A DNA stretch of 57,212 nt from a virus. Where the stretch lies: positions 1 to 57,212 of the IMG/VR virus record IMGVR_UViG_3300017706_002546, one strand, 5' to 3'. Position 1 is the first letter of the stretch, and each line of letters starts with the position of its first letter. The position numbers and the translations under genes are program-made. Shown here piece after piece: positions 25,156 to 35,038 of the stretch. Under the pieces are notes generated by a model. It was not told where the DNA came from. It did no database searches and was given only the letters and a program-made list of their open reading frames with translations.

Positions 25156-27288
25156 TTAAGAATTAACCCCAAACTGAAAACTTAAGTTGTTAGGGTTATA
25201 CTTCGCAGTCTCAGTTTCAAAAAAGTCTTGATCTGTTGCCGAGGGGCTTGCGTAGTTTTTGATTTTTAAAGTTATCAATGAATCTTTTTGATTATCGACG
25301 TTAATAATATGTATTTTGTATCTTGGTTTTTCGCTATCAATTGCGAGTAATTCTAAGTCTTTTAATGACGATTCATTCTCAAAGTTTTCAGAAGCTTCTT
25401 GTCCTTCTCTTGTCTTAAAAACTTTATAATACTCAGGGTCAAAAAAGATATTCATTCTGTCAAAGTTACTTGACTTTATTACATCTTTAAAAGTATCTTC
25501 GTTTAAATAGATGTTAGGAAAAGGTTTTGGAGCGTTTGGCCCGCTAATTATTTTTCTATGCACTCTATTTGTATATTTGTCTCTCTCAACTTGTACTTGT
25601 GTACTATAATTAGAGCTCATACCGTGAGCATCTACACAAGCTACTGCATAAATTGGTTTCTCACCTTCATTGTGTGTTTTATCAATAAAGCTTAGCTTGC
25701 TTTTTTTAACACGATAATAATTTTTTGAAATAATTTTTTCTGAAACTTGACCTCTAATGCTGGAATTGTCAAAATCAAATTCAGCAATTACTGTGAAGGG
25801 TTCGTCAACAGACATCCTTTTGAATACTTGAAACCTTTTAATGTCACGTTGCTTATTGTGAGGAAACTGCCACAGTATTTTTGGTAAAAGAGTCTTAAAG
25901 TCAAAAGTAAAACGTAACCCTTCAGGTGGTGGCGGTGGAATTTTTTCTGTGCAAATGATAGAAGATAGCTTACCTTCTGATGCCATTAAGACATCACCGA
26001 TTACTAGTTGACTCAACAAAGGATCACTCACACACTCAGAAGTCATAATTGTCTCAACTTTACAAAGTGTTCTTACTTTATAGAAATAGCTACCACCATA
26101 TCTTACTTGAAAATCTACGAAAAAATTAGTCTTGTGCCCTGCGATAAATTTTCTTCCAACAAACTCAACAGACTCGTCAGGCAATACTTCAAATTTTTCA
26201 ACAATATAGCCTACAAACTTAATCTTTGGGTAGTCTTTCATTAATTGATCAATGTTGTTTGTTGGGCTCATACCTACATATGCTGCCCTTTGATTAATTG
26301 CATCGACTGTCAATTCATAGTCTGCTGGATTAAATACAGGTGGGTTTAATTGAAAATCTGACCTTGGTAAAAGTTGACTTCTAATTTCTCGAGAAAAATT
26401 CTTAAGTGACCTTATTTCATCATTAAAAACATTGTCTGAATATATTGTGGAATTTGTTATAATATTTGACATTAGTAAGTTATTGAATTGGACTGAAAAT
26501 GTCTGCTTTCCAACTGGGTCAGAGGAAAATTTTGCGATATCTTCAGGTACATCAGAAGAAGCTAATGTAAAGCCTTCTGATGCTATATTTGAAAATGATT
26601 CAACAATAAGTCGTTTGTCTTCCCCTTCTAGCCCTCCTTTTTCTTGCAATGTATTGTAGAGTTTTTGAGCAGCTTCTTTTGACGAGTTTTCTTCAACAGG
26701 TATTTCGTTAAAAAATATTGATGCGTTTAGCATTGTATATATTTTACTCTCTTTTCCAGTATCAAGAATTTCTACTCCTGTGTATACATCATTAGAAAAA
26801 GCGCCTTCAGATACAATTCTGTCAAAATTTTCATTTACGATAGTTGTGTCATTGTCATTGCTTATGTAGGCAACTCCCGCTTTAGGTGACTTAAAAGAAA
26901 TTCTTGCAAAACGAGGAGCTTTTTTATTTTTAATTTGAAAAAATAACTCTTCTGTATCGCTACTATCCAAAGATATTATCTTCGACCCATCTGGTAATAC
27001 TTCTCTAAGCCTTTCATCTTTTGTGTAATAATTGTAGGTGAAAGTAGATTTTAGTTTTGTTACTTCAGGTATGTTAATCTTATCAACAGGCCTCGATGGA
27101 AAACTTTCATAAAGATTAAATCTTTGATTTCCAAAAACTTCGCTTAATACTTTTCTAGTAAGCCCAGTGCTATCAACATCAACAACAGGATCGTCGATAA
27201 TTTTTATTACAGCATCTTGAACTTCATCAGGCGTTTTAAGCTGCTCGACCCCTTGTGCTGTTTGGTTTTCAGTGTTAATTGCTGGCAT
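25156..27288 (-). CDS. Virion structural protein with FN3-like domain
   Basis: This 710-residue protein has no catalytic motif. A region around residues 455-570 looks like fibronectin type III: PPPPPEGLRF, ILWQFP, IKRFQVFKR, then IYAVACVDAHGMSSNYST, the A-to-G strand pattern of FN3. An earlier segment (about 380-420, GGSYFYKVRTLCKVET) may be another such domain. AAGGAG six bases before the ATG gives the start. It lies in the tail block and is expected to be an extended baseplate or fibre protein. Confidence 0.85.
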   Translation of the reverse strand: MPAINTENQTAQGVEQLKTPDEVQDAVIKIIDDPVVDVDSTGLTRKVLSEVFGNQRFNLYESFPSRPVDKINIPEVTKLKSTFTYNYYTKDERLREVLPDGSKIISLDSSDTEELFFQIKNKKAPRFARISFKSPKAGVAYISNDNDTTIVNENFDRIVSEGAFSNDVYTGVEILDTGKESKIYTMLNASIFFNEIPVEENSSKEAAQKLYNTLQEKGGLEGEDKRLIVESFSNIASEGFTLASSDVPEDIAKFSSDPVGKQTFSVQFNNLLMSNIITNSTIYSDNVFNDEIRSLKNFSREIRSQLLPRSDFQLNPPVFNPADYELTVDAINQRAAYVGMSPTNNIDQLMKDYPKIKFVGYIVEKFEVLPDESVEFVGRKFIAGHKTNFFVDFQVRYGGSYFYKVRTLCKVETIMTSECVSDPLLSQLVIGDVLMASEGKLSSIICTEKIPPPPPEGLRFTFDFKTLLPKILWQFPHNKQRDIKRFQVFKRMSVDEPFTVIAEFDFDNSSIRGQVSEKIISKNYYRVKKSKLSFIDKTHNEGEKPIYAVACVDAHGMSSNYSTQVQVERDKYTNRVHRKIISGPNAPKPFPNIYLNEDTFKDVIKSSNFDRMNIFFDPEYYKVFKTREGQEASENFENESSLKDLELLAIDSEKPRYKIHIINVDNQKDSLITLKIKNYASPSATDQDFFETETAKYNPNNLSFQFGVNS

Positions 27289-30200
27289 TATTGTCTCCTT
27301 CCTGATCTATTCCACCCTACTGTCTTATCATTCCTTTTTCTTGAGCCGGCTGTCGTAACACCCGATCTCAAGCCGTTACCTCTCGAATTTTCAATAACTT
27401 CTCTGACTGATTCTGTTGCTCGCTTTCCTTGGGATGGAGAAGTTTGTTGTGCAGGTGCAGAATTAAATTTTAGTGTTGCTCCTTCTACAAAATTTAACGG
27501 TAGAATAGAAACAACTGCGTAATAGTTGTAAACTTCAGGGAAGTTTTCTCCAGCTGATATTGCATATTTTCTAATCTTGGGTACAAATGTTGGAATAAAC
27601 GGTGTGTTTATTAAATTTTCTGCAAAAGGTGCCATTGATGGACGGGATATTTTGCTTGTCACACTAAAATTAGGTGAGTTTCCATCTTTAAATATTCGCA
27701 AATTTTGAGTAGTCGGTGCATCAGAAAATACAAAATCTTTTTCATTTATAAAAAGGCTGTATGTTTTATCAAAAGCAGATGGGTATAAAACTTTCTTTAG
27801 TCGATTATCAATGTTAAAAGGTATTGAATTTTTAAGAACTCTTGTCAACCTAAAGACTTCGCTTGCTAGCTGAGGATCGCTAATTGTTTCTGGATATCTT
27901 CTTTGTATTTCTGTAACAAGACCTTCAAACTCTCTAACAATGCCTTGACCTACACCATTTGAGGGCTTAACTCTGCTAAAATCAATATCTTGTTCTTCTA
28001 ATATAAAAGACTTAGGATTTAATATCATTCCTGTTGTTGAACGCATATATTCTTTTAATGCATAGTCAAAAACATGATTAACTAAAACGTCTTTTGAAAA
28101 TATTCCTCCCGGATGTCCAGTTGATAATTGTCTGCTTATCTCCCCCGAGTCTAGTGGTCCCAATCTTGTTATTTCCATTGAGTTTAAAATTTGATTAAAC
28201 GAAGCGTCTCCATTAAAACTTGTTAAATGATTAGAGCGCGACAAGCTTGTGCTCTGTAGAGAAACTTTATAGTCTAGTATTTCTGCGCTCGTATCAAAAA
28301 TAAAGACTTTTGGTAACAAATGAATTCTGTCATTCAAGTGATCTTTTTTGTATATGCTAATTGCAAAGTAAGGAGAGTTCAAGAAGTTTCCATCTTTTGT
28401 TTCGTCAAATGCTTTTGTGCGTAAACTAGCAAGCATTGAATTTGGCAAACCTACATTTACAATTGATTTATTACCTCTGTGTTCTGAAGGCAGAAAACCG
28501 TAACCAGGTGTACTTAAGACTTTGTACATTAGTTTATTTTTGACTAAATTATATTTCATATCAAGTGGAAACAGTGTGTTATTATGACGCCTAAAATCAT
28601 TTAAGTAAGACGAGTAAGTAGATAACACAGACTGATTTGTTGTCAAAGGTAGTATCTTGCTTATATTTAAATCTTCTCCGCTTAAGACAGTTTGTGTTAG
28701 TTTTCTTTTTGGTGATCTTTGGTTTTGTTGGTCAATGCCATTCGCAGCTTTTTTTGCTGCTTGCGCAGATAATTTAATTGCGTCTGCATGACCCGCCATC
28801 AAACCAAGGCAGTCTCTAATATATCTTTGTCTTTTTTGTATTGTCTGTAAAAGCTCTAGAGTCTGTGATTTTGATGTTTCATATGCGTCTTTAAAGCTGT
28901 CTGATTCTCCTGACGGTTGCGGAATATTGACATCATCTTCGATTTCTGTAATTGCGTCTAATATTCCTTTCTTGACACCAGAAAACTGATCTGTATCAAT
29001 TTTAAACTTTAACTTGTCATTTTTTCCAAATCTTCCGCCGTCGGTTGTTGATGCTTTAATTGTTATGCTCTTTGCTAATAGCAAATTAACCCAGTAATAC
29101 CAATAAGTAATTCTCTGGGGTGCGCTAAATTGTTGAATACCTCCATGAGAGAGAGGATAATCAGCCCATTCTATTTTAGAGTAATACTCTAGAAGCTCAG
29201 CCAAGCCTGTTAGTAAAGCAACCACAATAAAAATTACTGCCGCTGCTGCACCAACAGGACCTAAAGGTAAAAGACCTAATAAAGCGGTACCAATTTGCGT
29301 AAAAGATGTTGCTCCAGTTGCAAAAGCAGCTATAGCGCCAGCGACAGACCCTACAGACCCAACTGTTGTTAACAAAGCAGTCCCTGCGACCAAACCACCA
29401 GCGACTAGTGCAGCTTCACCAAACCTTTCTAATGATCCAAACCCCAACTTGTCGTCTCTAAAATTACCAAAATAGCTTGTATAGTTATTTATGTGGCAAT
29501 CAGAGGGATTAGACCATTTTTGTGCTAAATAACCATTAGCCGCTTCGTCATCTCTGTATACTTCTCCCACCAAGTCTAAAGAGTGCTTAATTAGCTTAGC
29601 GTAGCCTGGTACGCTGCTTTTGCTAAGCTTGTTATCTCCACTCGCTTGATCTTCTAACACTTCCCCTTGAACCCCTGAGAATCCGGCTGCAAATAAATTA
29701 TCTATTTCGTCTCTTTTCATCGTTATATTTCGATTGCTTGAAAACGCAACGTCAGAAGCTAACTCATTTATGTCTACATCACTCAAGCCTGCGTCTCTTA
29801 ATTGTCTACCGTCATATGGATCACCGAATACTGCCATCCAAGCTGTGTATGTTATACCAAAACCGTCGCCTGCAAATAGTTCACCGTCAAAATCAGAACC
29901 GGCATACATTTTTGAACCGGCATCAGGTTCGCCTATGAGGTTTTTAAGAAAGTTAAAAGTTGATGACTCACAATTTCTCTCAATTAGGTCTTTGCCTAAT
30001 TTTCTTAATTGTTTTGCCGGTAACTTGTTTTCTCTGCTGAGCTTCTCATCTTTTCTTGAATCTCTGAAGCTGTCGTGCCTAGACGAAGCAAAAAAAGCCC
30101 AGTATATTGCCTGGAGTGCATCTCTTTTTGTTGTTGTATTGTGTGAATTTAATAAGGAAGCTAAAACAGGTATATTTTTTGTTTCTTTCATTGTGTCTAA

Positions 30201-32147
30201 GTCTTTATTTGCAAATTTTTTAAGTACTTTTATCTGGTAGGCTAAAGGATCGTAAGCGTTGCTGTCAACTTCTCTATCTGGAAGTAATTCAAACATATCA
30301 CTCACAAACTTTCTCGTTACTGACTGGTAATTATTGCCAAAATCTTCTAACTCCCTAAAATCACTGTTACCTTGTGCAATTTGTTCTCTGAAGAAAAAAT
30401 CAGGACCAGCCATATAATCGTTACTAAATCCTTCAATTGCTTCATTGCTCGTGCTTTCTAAAGGTATAACTAATCTTGGGTTTGTTGAATCAATAGGCAA
30501 GATTGGACTTATTACTTTAGAAAGAAGACCGTGCCCTACTTTAAAATATGGAAAAGCAGGTATACCTGAGTTTGTGTATTTTGACTGATTGAAATTAGCT
30601 GTGTCAACTTCACCAGGTATCAAACAAGACTTAATATTAAATAAAAAAGAAACATATGACAGTAATGAATTTAAGATATGGTGCTTTTTCCCGTTTGCTA
30701 TTTCTTTATTTTTTTCCATACCGCTTGTCAGGTCAGACAGATTACTACCTGACTCGCTAGTTATCTTAAAATCATTTTTAAATGTAATATTGTCAAAAGC
30801 CATTGCACTTAAAACTTCTGCGATTTGTTTTGTTCTGTTTGGAGAGTTCCCGTCAGAATCTTTAATTTTGCCTTTGTAAAAATCAAAAAGATCACTGCTA
30901 TCATTAAACACAAAATTTCTATCAACACCTAACCTTGCATACTCATCTGATCCGTTTGTCATGCAAACCTGATTAAGTCTTTTTACTTTATTGATTTGTC
31001 GCCCTAGATCGCCACTTAAGCCAATTTTTACTTCTCCTGATTCTCTTAGATTTTTAAGATTTTTACCTTCTAGACTTTCCAAATATGTTATTGAGTCTGT
31101 GTGTTTAATCAATGACACTAAATGAGCTTGCAAATTTAAAAGCGAGTCATAATCGGAAGATCCTGGTTGTCTTTCATAAAAGTATATACTTTCTGCTGCA
31201 TTAGGACTATTTAAATCAGTCTCTCCGCTAAAAGCGTTTGCGATACTTGAATTATTAAAAGCTGTGCTACCATTAAAGGGTTTTTCTTTTAAGTAGTTGT
31301 CAATACCCCAGACTGCTTTAAATCTCTCGTCTAAGAAAGCAATTCCGCCTAAATACTTTATAACATCGAGAATAATAACCTCATAAATAAAGTATTCTAT
31401 CAACCCTTGTACATAGAAGTCTTCAATTGCACTATTTTTGACAACATTAACATACGCCAAGCTTTCATCTATGTTGTTTGCAACATAACCCTCTCTGATT
31501 ACTTTAACGATTTCATTGATTACATTTTTTACGCTAAGATTGTCACCCCTTGAAGAAGAAGCTGTTCCAAAATTTAACACGTCAATAGCATCATCCAAAT
31601 TTTCTTTTGTTGCCGCTTCTACATAAGATAAAAAACCAGTAGACGATTTTTCGCTGTAAACAGCTTCGATAACTTTAGAGGCTGAACTTGTAACATATTC
31701 ACGAATTTGTCTATGTAACTCTATTAACCTGCTTACATTTGTAACACTGACTTTTGTTTGCTGGCCAATACTAAGATTAATTTTTGCTGAATTCTCGTTT
31801 GTTCTTTCTGACACAATAGGGACAAACTCCGAAATTGCTATAATTTCAGTTCGAAGTGGATTAATTCCAAAGTTAGCTAAAGCTTCATATCTCGCATTTA
31901 AAATTGGGTCATCGTATACTACTAAGTCTTCGGCTGGTGTTCTAGATCTGCTGTTGGCAGCATTTTCTTCAATTAAAGATTGAACTAAGCTTCCTACACC
32001 TGATTTAACTGCCAAAACAGGTTCAGTTTCTATTGTTAATCCTGCTGCATTGTATACAGGTGAAGGATCAGGCGGGTCTATATTGTTAGATTTAGGTTTG
32101 AAATCAATCTGTTGATCTTTTAGTGTTTTGTCAATTCTTATAGGCAT
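27288..32147 (-). CDS. Very large virion protein with internal hydrophobic segment
   Basis: At 1619 residues this is the largest product in the window. Most of it is mixed, polar and unassigned. Residues about 912-986 form a continuous Ala/Gly/Leu/Val-rich hydrophobic stretch (for example LVAGGLVAGTALL and AAAAVIFIVVALLTGL), long enough for two or three membrane passes and unlike anything else in the tail block. Such segments occur in tape-measure and internal ejection proteins that enter the host membrane, but this gene lies among baseplate/fibre genes and is not a long coiled coil, so the assignment stays open. The C-terminus has a NYYAVVSILPL beta motif like the preceding gene's FN3-like proteins. 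Confidence 0.85.
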   Translation of the reverse strand: MPIRIDKTLKDQQIDFKPKSNNIDPPDPSPVYNAAGLTIETEPVLAVKSGVGSLVQSLIEENAANSRSRTPAEDLVVYDDPILNARYEALANFGINPLRTEIIAISEFVPIVSERTNENSAKINLSIGQQTKVSVTNVSRLIELHRQIREYVTSSASKVIEAVYSEKSSTGFLSYVEAATKENLDDAIDVLNFGTASSSRGDNLSVKNVINEIVKVIREGYVANNIDESLAYVNVVKNSAIEDFYVQGLIEYFIYEVIILDVIKYLGGIAFLDERFKAVWGIDNYLKEKPFNGSTAFNNSSIANAFSGETDLNSPNAAESIYFYERQPGSSDYDSLLNLQAHLVSLIKHTDSITYLESLEGKNLKNLRESGEVKIGLSGDLGRQINKVKRLNQVCMTNGSDEYARLGVDRNFVFNDSSDLFDFYKGKIKDSDGNSPNRTKQIAEVLSAMAFDNITFKNDFKITSESGSNLSDLTSGMEKNKEIANGKKHHILNSLLSYVSFLFNIKSCLIPGEVDTANFNQSKYTNSGIPAFPYFKVGHGLLSKVISPILPIDSTNPRLVIPLESTSNEAIEGFSNDYMAGPDFFFREQIAQGNSDFRELEDFGNNYQSVTRKFVSDMFELLPDREVDSNAYDPLAYQIKVLKKFANKDLDTMKETKNIPVLASLLNSHNTTTKRDALQAIYWAFFASSRHDSFRDSRKDEKLSRENKLPAKQLRKLGKDLIERNCESSTFNFLKNLIGEPDAGSKMYAGSDFDGELFAGDGFGITYTAWMAVFGDPYDGRQLRDAGLSDVDINELASDVAFSSNRNITMKRDEIDNLFAAGFSGVQGEVLEDQASGDNKLSKSSVPGYAKLIKHSLDLVGEVYRDDEAANGYLAQKWSNPSDCHINNYTSYFGNFRDDKLGFGSLERFGEAALVAGGLVAGTALLTTVGSVGSVAGAIAAFATGATSFTQIGTALLGLLPLGPVGAAAAVIFIVVALLTGLAELLEYYSKIEWADYPLSHGGIQQFSAPQRITYWYYWVNLLLAKSITIKASTTDGGRFGKNDKLKFKIDTDQFSGVKKGILDAITEIEDDVNIPQPSGESDSFKDAYETSKSQTLELLQTIQKRQRYIRDCLGLMAGHADAIKLSAQAAKKAANGIDQQNQRSPKRKLTQTVLSGEDLNISKILPLTTNQSVLSTYSSYLNDFRRHNNTLFPLDMKYNLVKNKLMYKVLSTPGYGFLPSEHRGNKSIVNVGLPNSMLASLRTKAFDETKDGNFLNSPYFAISIYKKDHLNDRIHLLPKVFIFDTSAEILDYKVSLQSTSLSRSNHLTSFNGDASFNQILNSMEITRLGPLDSGEISRQLSTGHPGGIFSKDVLVNHVFDYALKEYMRSTTGMILNPKSFILEEQDIDFSRVKPSNGVGQGIVREFEGLVTEIQRRYPETISDPQLASEVFRLTRVLKNSIPFNIDNRLKKVLYPSAFDKTYSLFINEKDFVFSDAPTTQNLRIFKDGNSPNFSVTSKISRPSMAPFAENLINTPFIPTFVPKIRKYAISAGENFPEVYNYYAVVSILPLNFVEGATLKFNSAPAQQTSPSQGKRATESVREVIENSRGNGLRSGVTTAGSRKRNDKTVGWNRSGRRQ

Positions 32148-32150
32148 ATC

Positions 32151-35036
32151 TTACTCAATAATATTTCTTCCAATCAAGGAGGGATTTAAAACTGTTCCAT
32201 CTTTTAAAACAGGTAATGCGTAATAAGAAACTACACCAACACTACCTACATGTTTAACTAAGTATCTTACCCTTGAATTATTCGCCACTATGTCTTTAGC
32301 ATGTGCGACACCATCAAGATACGCATTATCATTTTCGTAGACTAAAATTGCAAAAAAATCAACAAAGAGACAGTCTGAGTTGTTTACTTGAAAATCTAAA
32401 TTAAAAAATCTTTTTGATGAAATATTTACACTTTTGTGATTTTCTTTTTTTTGTAACTTGCTAAGTGATAAGTTCTTAATTTCTCGTATATCATTTAAAG
32501 TTATTGCTGTGTCAAATGATCTATCAGAATTTTGATTGCTAGAAACCTCAAAATTAAAAATGTCACCTGTTGAGCGATCTGCAAAAAAGTCTAGACTTTC
32601 TTCGCTAATTTTAGTAGACGGGCTTGTAATTTTACCCTGCTTAGAAAAACTAAAAGAGTTAAATTTTGTACCAGTACTACTTAAGACTTTGCGTCTTCTT
32701 AAATTAGACTTTCTTCTTGAGGATGCGTAGGAAAAATTAATTTTTGCATTGCCCTGACTTTGGCCGATTTGATCAATTTGGCCCTCAATAGACGCAATAA
32801 TGTCAGCTGTTAGAGCTACCCTTGGTTTTAAAACGTACGTTACATCTTGATCAATTGGTACATTATCGCTAAATTCACAAACACCGTCACTGTCAATTTG
32901 AAATGTACCTACCTTTATGTTTTCGCCTGTTTTTCTGTTAATGCGTTCGATCATAACTGAGTATGAGAAACTTTGGACATCTTTAATTTTGCTTATTTCA
33001 TCTCCAAAAAGGTCAAAAACTTCCCCAAATATTGACGCATAAATTTTGTCAACTTCAGTTTCAATTTTTCTTAGCACAAAAGCATTCTTAATTTTTCTTG
33101 TTTGAGACTCATCAGACACAACTGTATTGTTGCTTACAACTGACGTTGCTAAATTTGATATTGTTACAATCTCTGATCTTTCTTCAAACTTTAAAATAAA
33201 TTGCTTATTTGCTCTTTTTACTTCACCGTTTTTCATTATGCAGTCAACGTAGTACTTGTAAATATGGCCATCTTGCAAATTGTGATCGGTTAAATTAATA
33301 GGCAAGTCGCTATCTACTACGCTTCTATAACTTAAAGGGGCTCTTTGTTGCAGTTTTGCTACAGTTGTATAAATTTGTTTTTCTATTCCTCTTGTTCTAC
33401 CTGGAAATACTCTTTCTTTCTTAACAAGAATATGTGTTATGTTATTTGACATGTTTTGTACGTTAATTTCAACAAACCCGCTTCTATTTTGTATAGCAGT
33501 AATTGATAAATCTGGAAAGTTACCGTCGCTATGTCTTGAGCTTTTAGCAGCAGTTGATAGAACATTATCAAATTCTTCACCTGAAAAATTTATGGTTGAT
33601 CTAAAAAAAGCATTTTCATCAATCTTTACAAGCTTTATGTTAGGATTTTTAATTTTTGAAAAATTACCATTTTTAAAAATAGAAGTCTTTCTAGGGGCTA
33701 CTGTGATATTTCTAAACGTGTCTTTAAAAAAATTATTTTTAAAATCTGTTATGCTCTTAAACGTTTTAAGATGAACAGACAAATTAAGATGGCTATTCTT
33801 ACTTTTGTTTCCTACTGATACTGACATGTTGTTATTAATTTTTCTTGAAGAAGAGATGTCGTATTTTAAAGAGCTCTTTTGTAGTTGAATTAAAATTTTT
33901 TGAATATTGACATTTAAATTCTTTGATTCCAATTTAATCCCATTTTCATCTTCTGCTACATATATGAAGTTTAATCCTGGGCCATAATTTACTAGTTCAC
34001 TTTTTGAGATGGTCGTAACTGTTTCAAGCATTTTAAATTTTTGCTGTTCTACTACTATGTTCTTCTTATACAGATTAACTTCTTGTTCTTTTATTAAATT
34101 AAAAATTGCATCGAAGAAGTTTTCATATTCACTATAAAAATTGCTATAATTAAATTTTTGAATGTTAATGTAACTACTTCTTTTTTCAACAAAAGAAGAT
34201 TTATTGAACGATTTTTCAAATAAAACTATCGGGTCTATTGATTTTGATATTAGTGAATTATAAGCATTCTTAAAGCTGTTTTGATATATCTCTAGCTCAT
34301 TTTTTAAACCTGTCAAAGCAGTGTTTACGTCTGGGCTATCTGTGTTAAGCTGTACATCTATTACTTTTTTTACATCTTTTTTCAGTACACTTCTACCTCT
34401 CTGAGGCGTTCCAGGAAGAAAACCAGGCGTTCTGACAGCTGTACTTTGAATATTAAACTTTGCTAAAAATTTACTCTCTTTCTGGTTTTTATTTGTTATG
34501 TTTGTTTTTCTTTCTAACGGGTTTACTAATTTTTTTAAACTTAGCAAGCCTTGATTTGAAATTAGACTAGTATATATCATGGGCTTTAGCGTGGCACTTG
34601 ACAACGATTTGCTTGATTTTGATGGTGGGATATTTATAGCAAGTAGTTTTTTCTTTGTCTTTGATATTGTTGTTTTTTTAAAAGATAGTGATTTTAAATC
34701 TTTTTTGTTTTTATTATTAGACTTAATTGATTTTCGCAAAATACCTTTAAAGACATTGTTTTTACCACTTGCCCTAAGCCTCTGAGCAGTGTTCTTGGTC
34801 ATAGAAAGATTAATTTTACTACACTGTGATTTGTTTATATTGTCTACATCGATGAGACAGTAGACTCGAATTGTTAAAAGGTGATCAGTCTCGCCATTAT
34901 TATTTTTAAACTTCTTTACAGATAGTACTTCTGGCGTAATATCAAATTCGTCATTTGGTTTTGCAAAAATCGGTTTTTTGTCACCTTGATTACCTGTAAG
35001 ATTGTGATTTTTTTTATTAACTGTTCTTATTGCCAT
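32151..35036 (-). CDS. Large virion structural protein with FN3-like segment
   Basis: This 961-residue protein is Lys/Asn/Ser rich. Its N-terminal third is basic and low in hydrophobic residues. Residues about 530-640 (ITHILVKKERV, YRSVVDSDLP, HIYKYYVDCIMKNG) have an FN3-like pattern, and the end (VVSYYALPVLKDG) is beta-type. No enzymatic motif is seen. It lies between the 349-aa and 1619-aa structural genes, three bases from the latter, and has a TATAAATA box 26 bp upstream. It is probably a tail fibre or baseplate periphery protein. Confidence 0.85.
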   Translation of the reverse strand: MAIRTVNKKNHNLTGNQGDKKPIFAKPNDEFDITPEVLSVKKFKNNNGETDHLLTIRVYCLIDVDNINKSQCSKINLSMTKNTAQRLRASGKNNVFKGILRKSIKSNNKNKKDLKSLSFKKTTISKTKKKLLAINIPPSKSSKSLSSATLKPMIYTSLISNQGLLSLKKLVNPLERKTNITNKNQKESKFLAKFNIQSTAVRTPGFLPGTPQRGRSVLKKDVKKVIDVQLNTDSPDVNTALTGLKNELEIYQNSFKNAYNSLISKSIDPIVLFEKSFNKSSFVEKRSSYINIQKFNYSNFYSEYENFFDAIFNLIKEQEVNLYKKNIVVEQQKFKMLETVTTISKSELVNYGPGLNFIYVAEDENGIKLESKNLNVNIQKILIQLQKSSLKYDISSSRKINNNMSVSVGNKSKNSHLNLSVHLKTFKSITDFKNNFFKDTFRNITVAPRKTSIFKNGNFSKIKNPNIKLVKIDENAFFRSTINFSGEEFDNVLSTAAKSSRHSDGNFPDLSITAIQNRSGFVEINVQNMSNNITHILVKKERVFPGRTRGIEKQIYTTVAKLQQRAPLSYRSVVDSDLPINLTDHNLQDGHIYKYYVDCIMKNGEVKRANKQFILKFEERSEIVTISNLATSVVSNNTVVSDESQTRKIKNAFVLRKIETEVDKIYASIFGEVFDLFGDEISKIKDVQSFSYSVMIERINRKTGENIKVGTFQIDSDGVCEFSDNVPIDQDVTYVLKPRVALTADIIASIEGQIDQIGQSQGNAKINFSYASSRRKSNLRRRKVLSSTGTKFNSFSFSKQGKITSPSTKISEESLDFFADRSTGDIFNFEVSSNQNSDRSFDTAITLNDIREIKNLSLSKLQKKENHKSVNISSKRFFNLDFQVNNSDCLFVDFFAILVYENDNAYLDGVAHAKDIVANNSRVRYLVKHVGSVGVVSYYALPVLKDGTVLNPSLIGRNIIE

Positions 35037-35038
35037 TT

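Noticed and set aside
29734-30240. 168-codon plus-strand frame opposite the 1619-aa gene
   Set aside because: There is no ribosome site and no domain, and it lies fully inside a clear minus-strand gene.
34629-34636. TATAAATA box inside the 961-aa gene as a late promoter
   Set aside because: It lies deep within the coding region and no gene start follows at a suitable distance.
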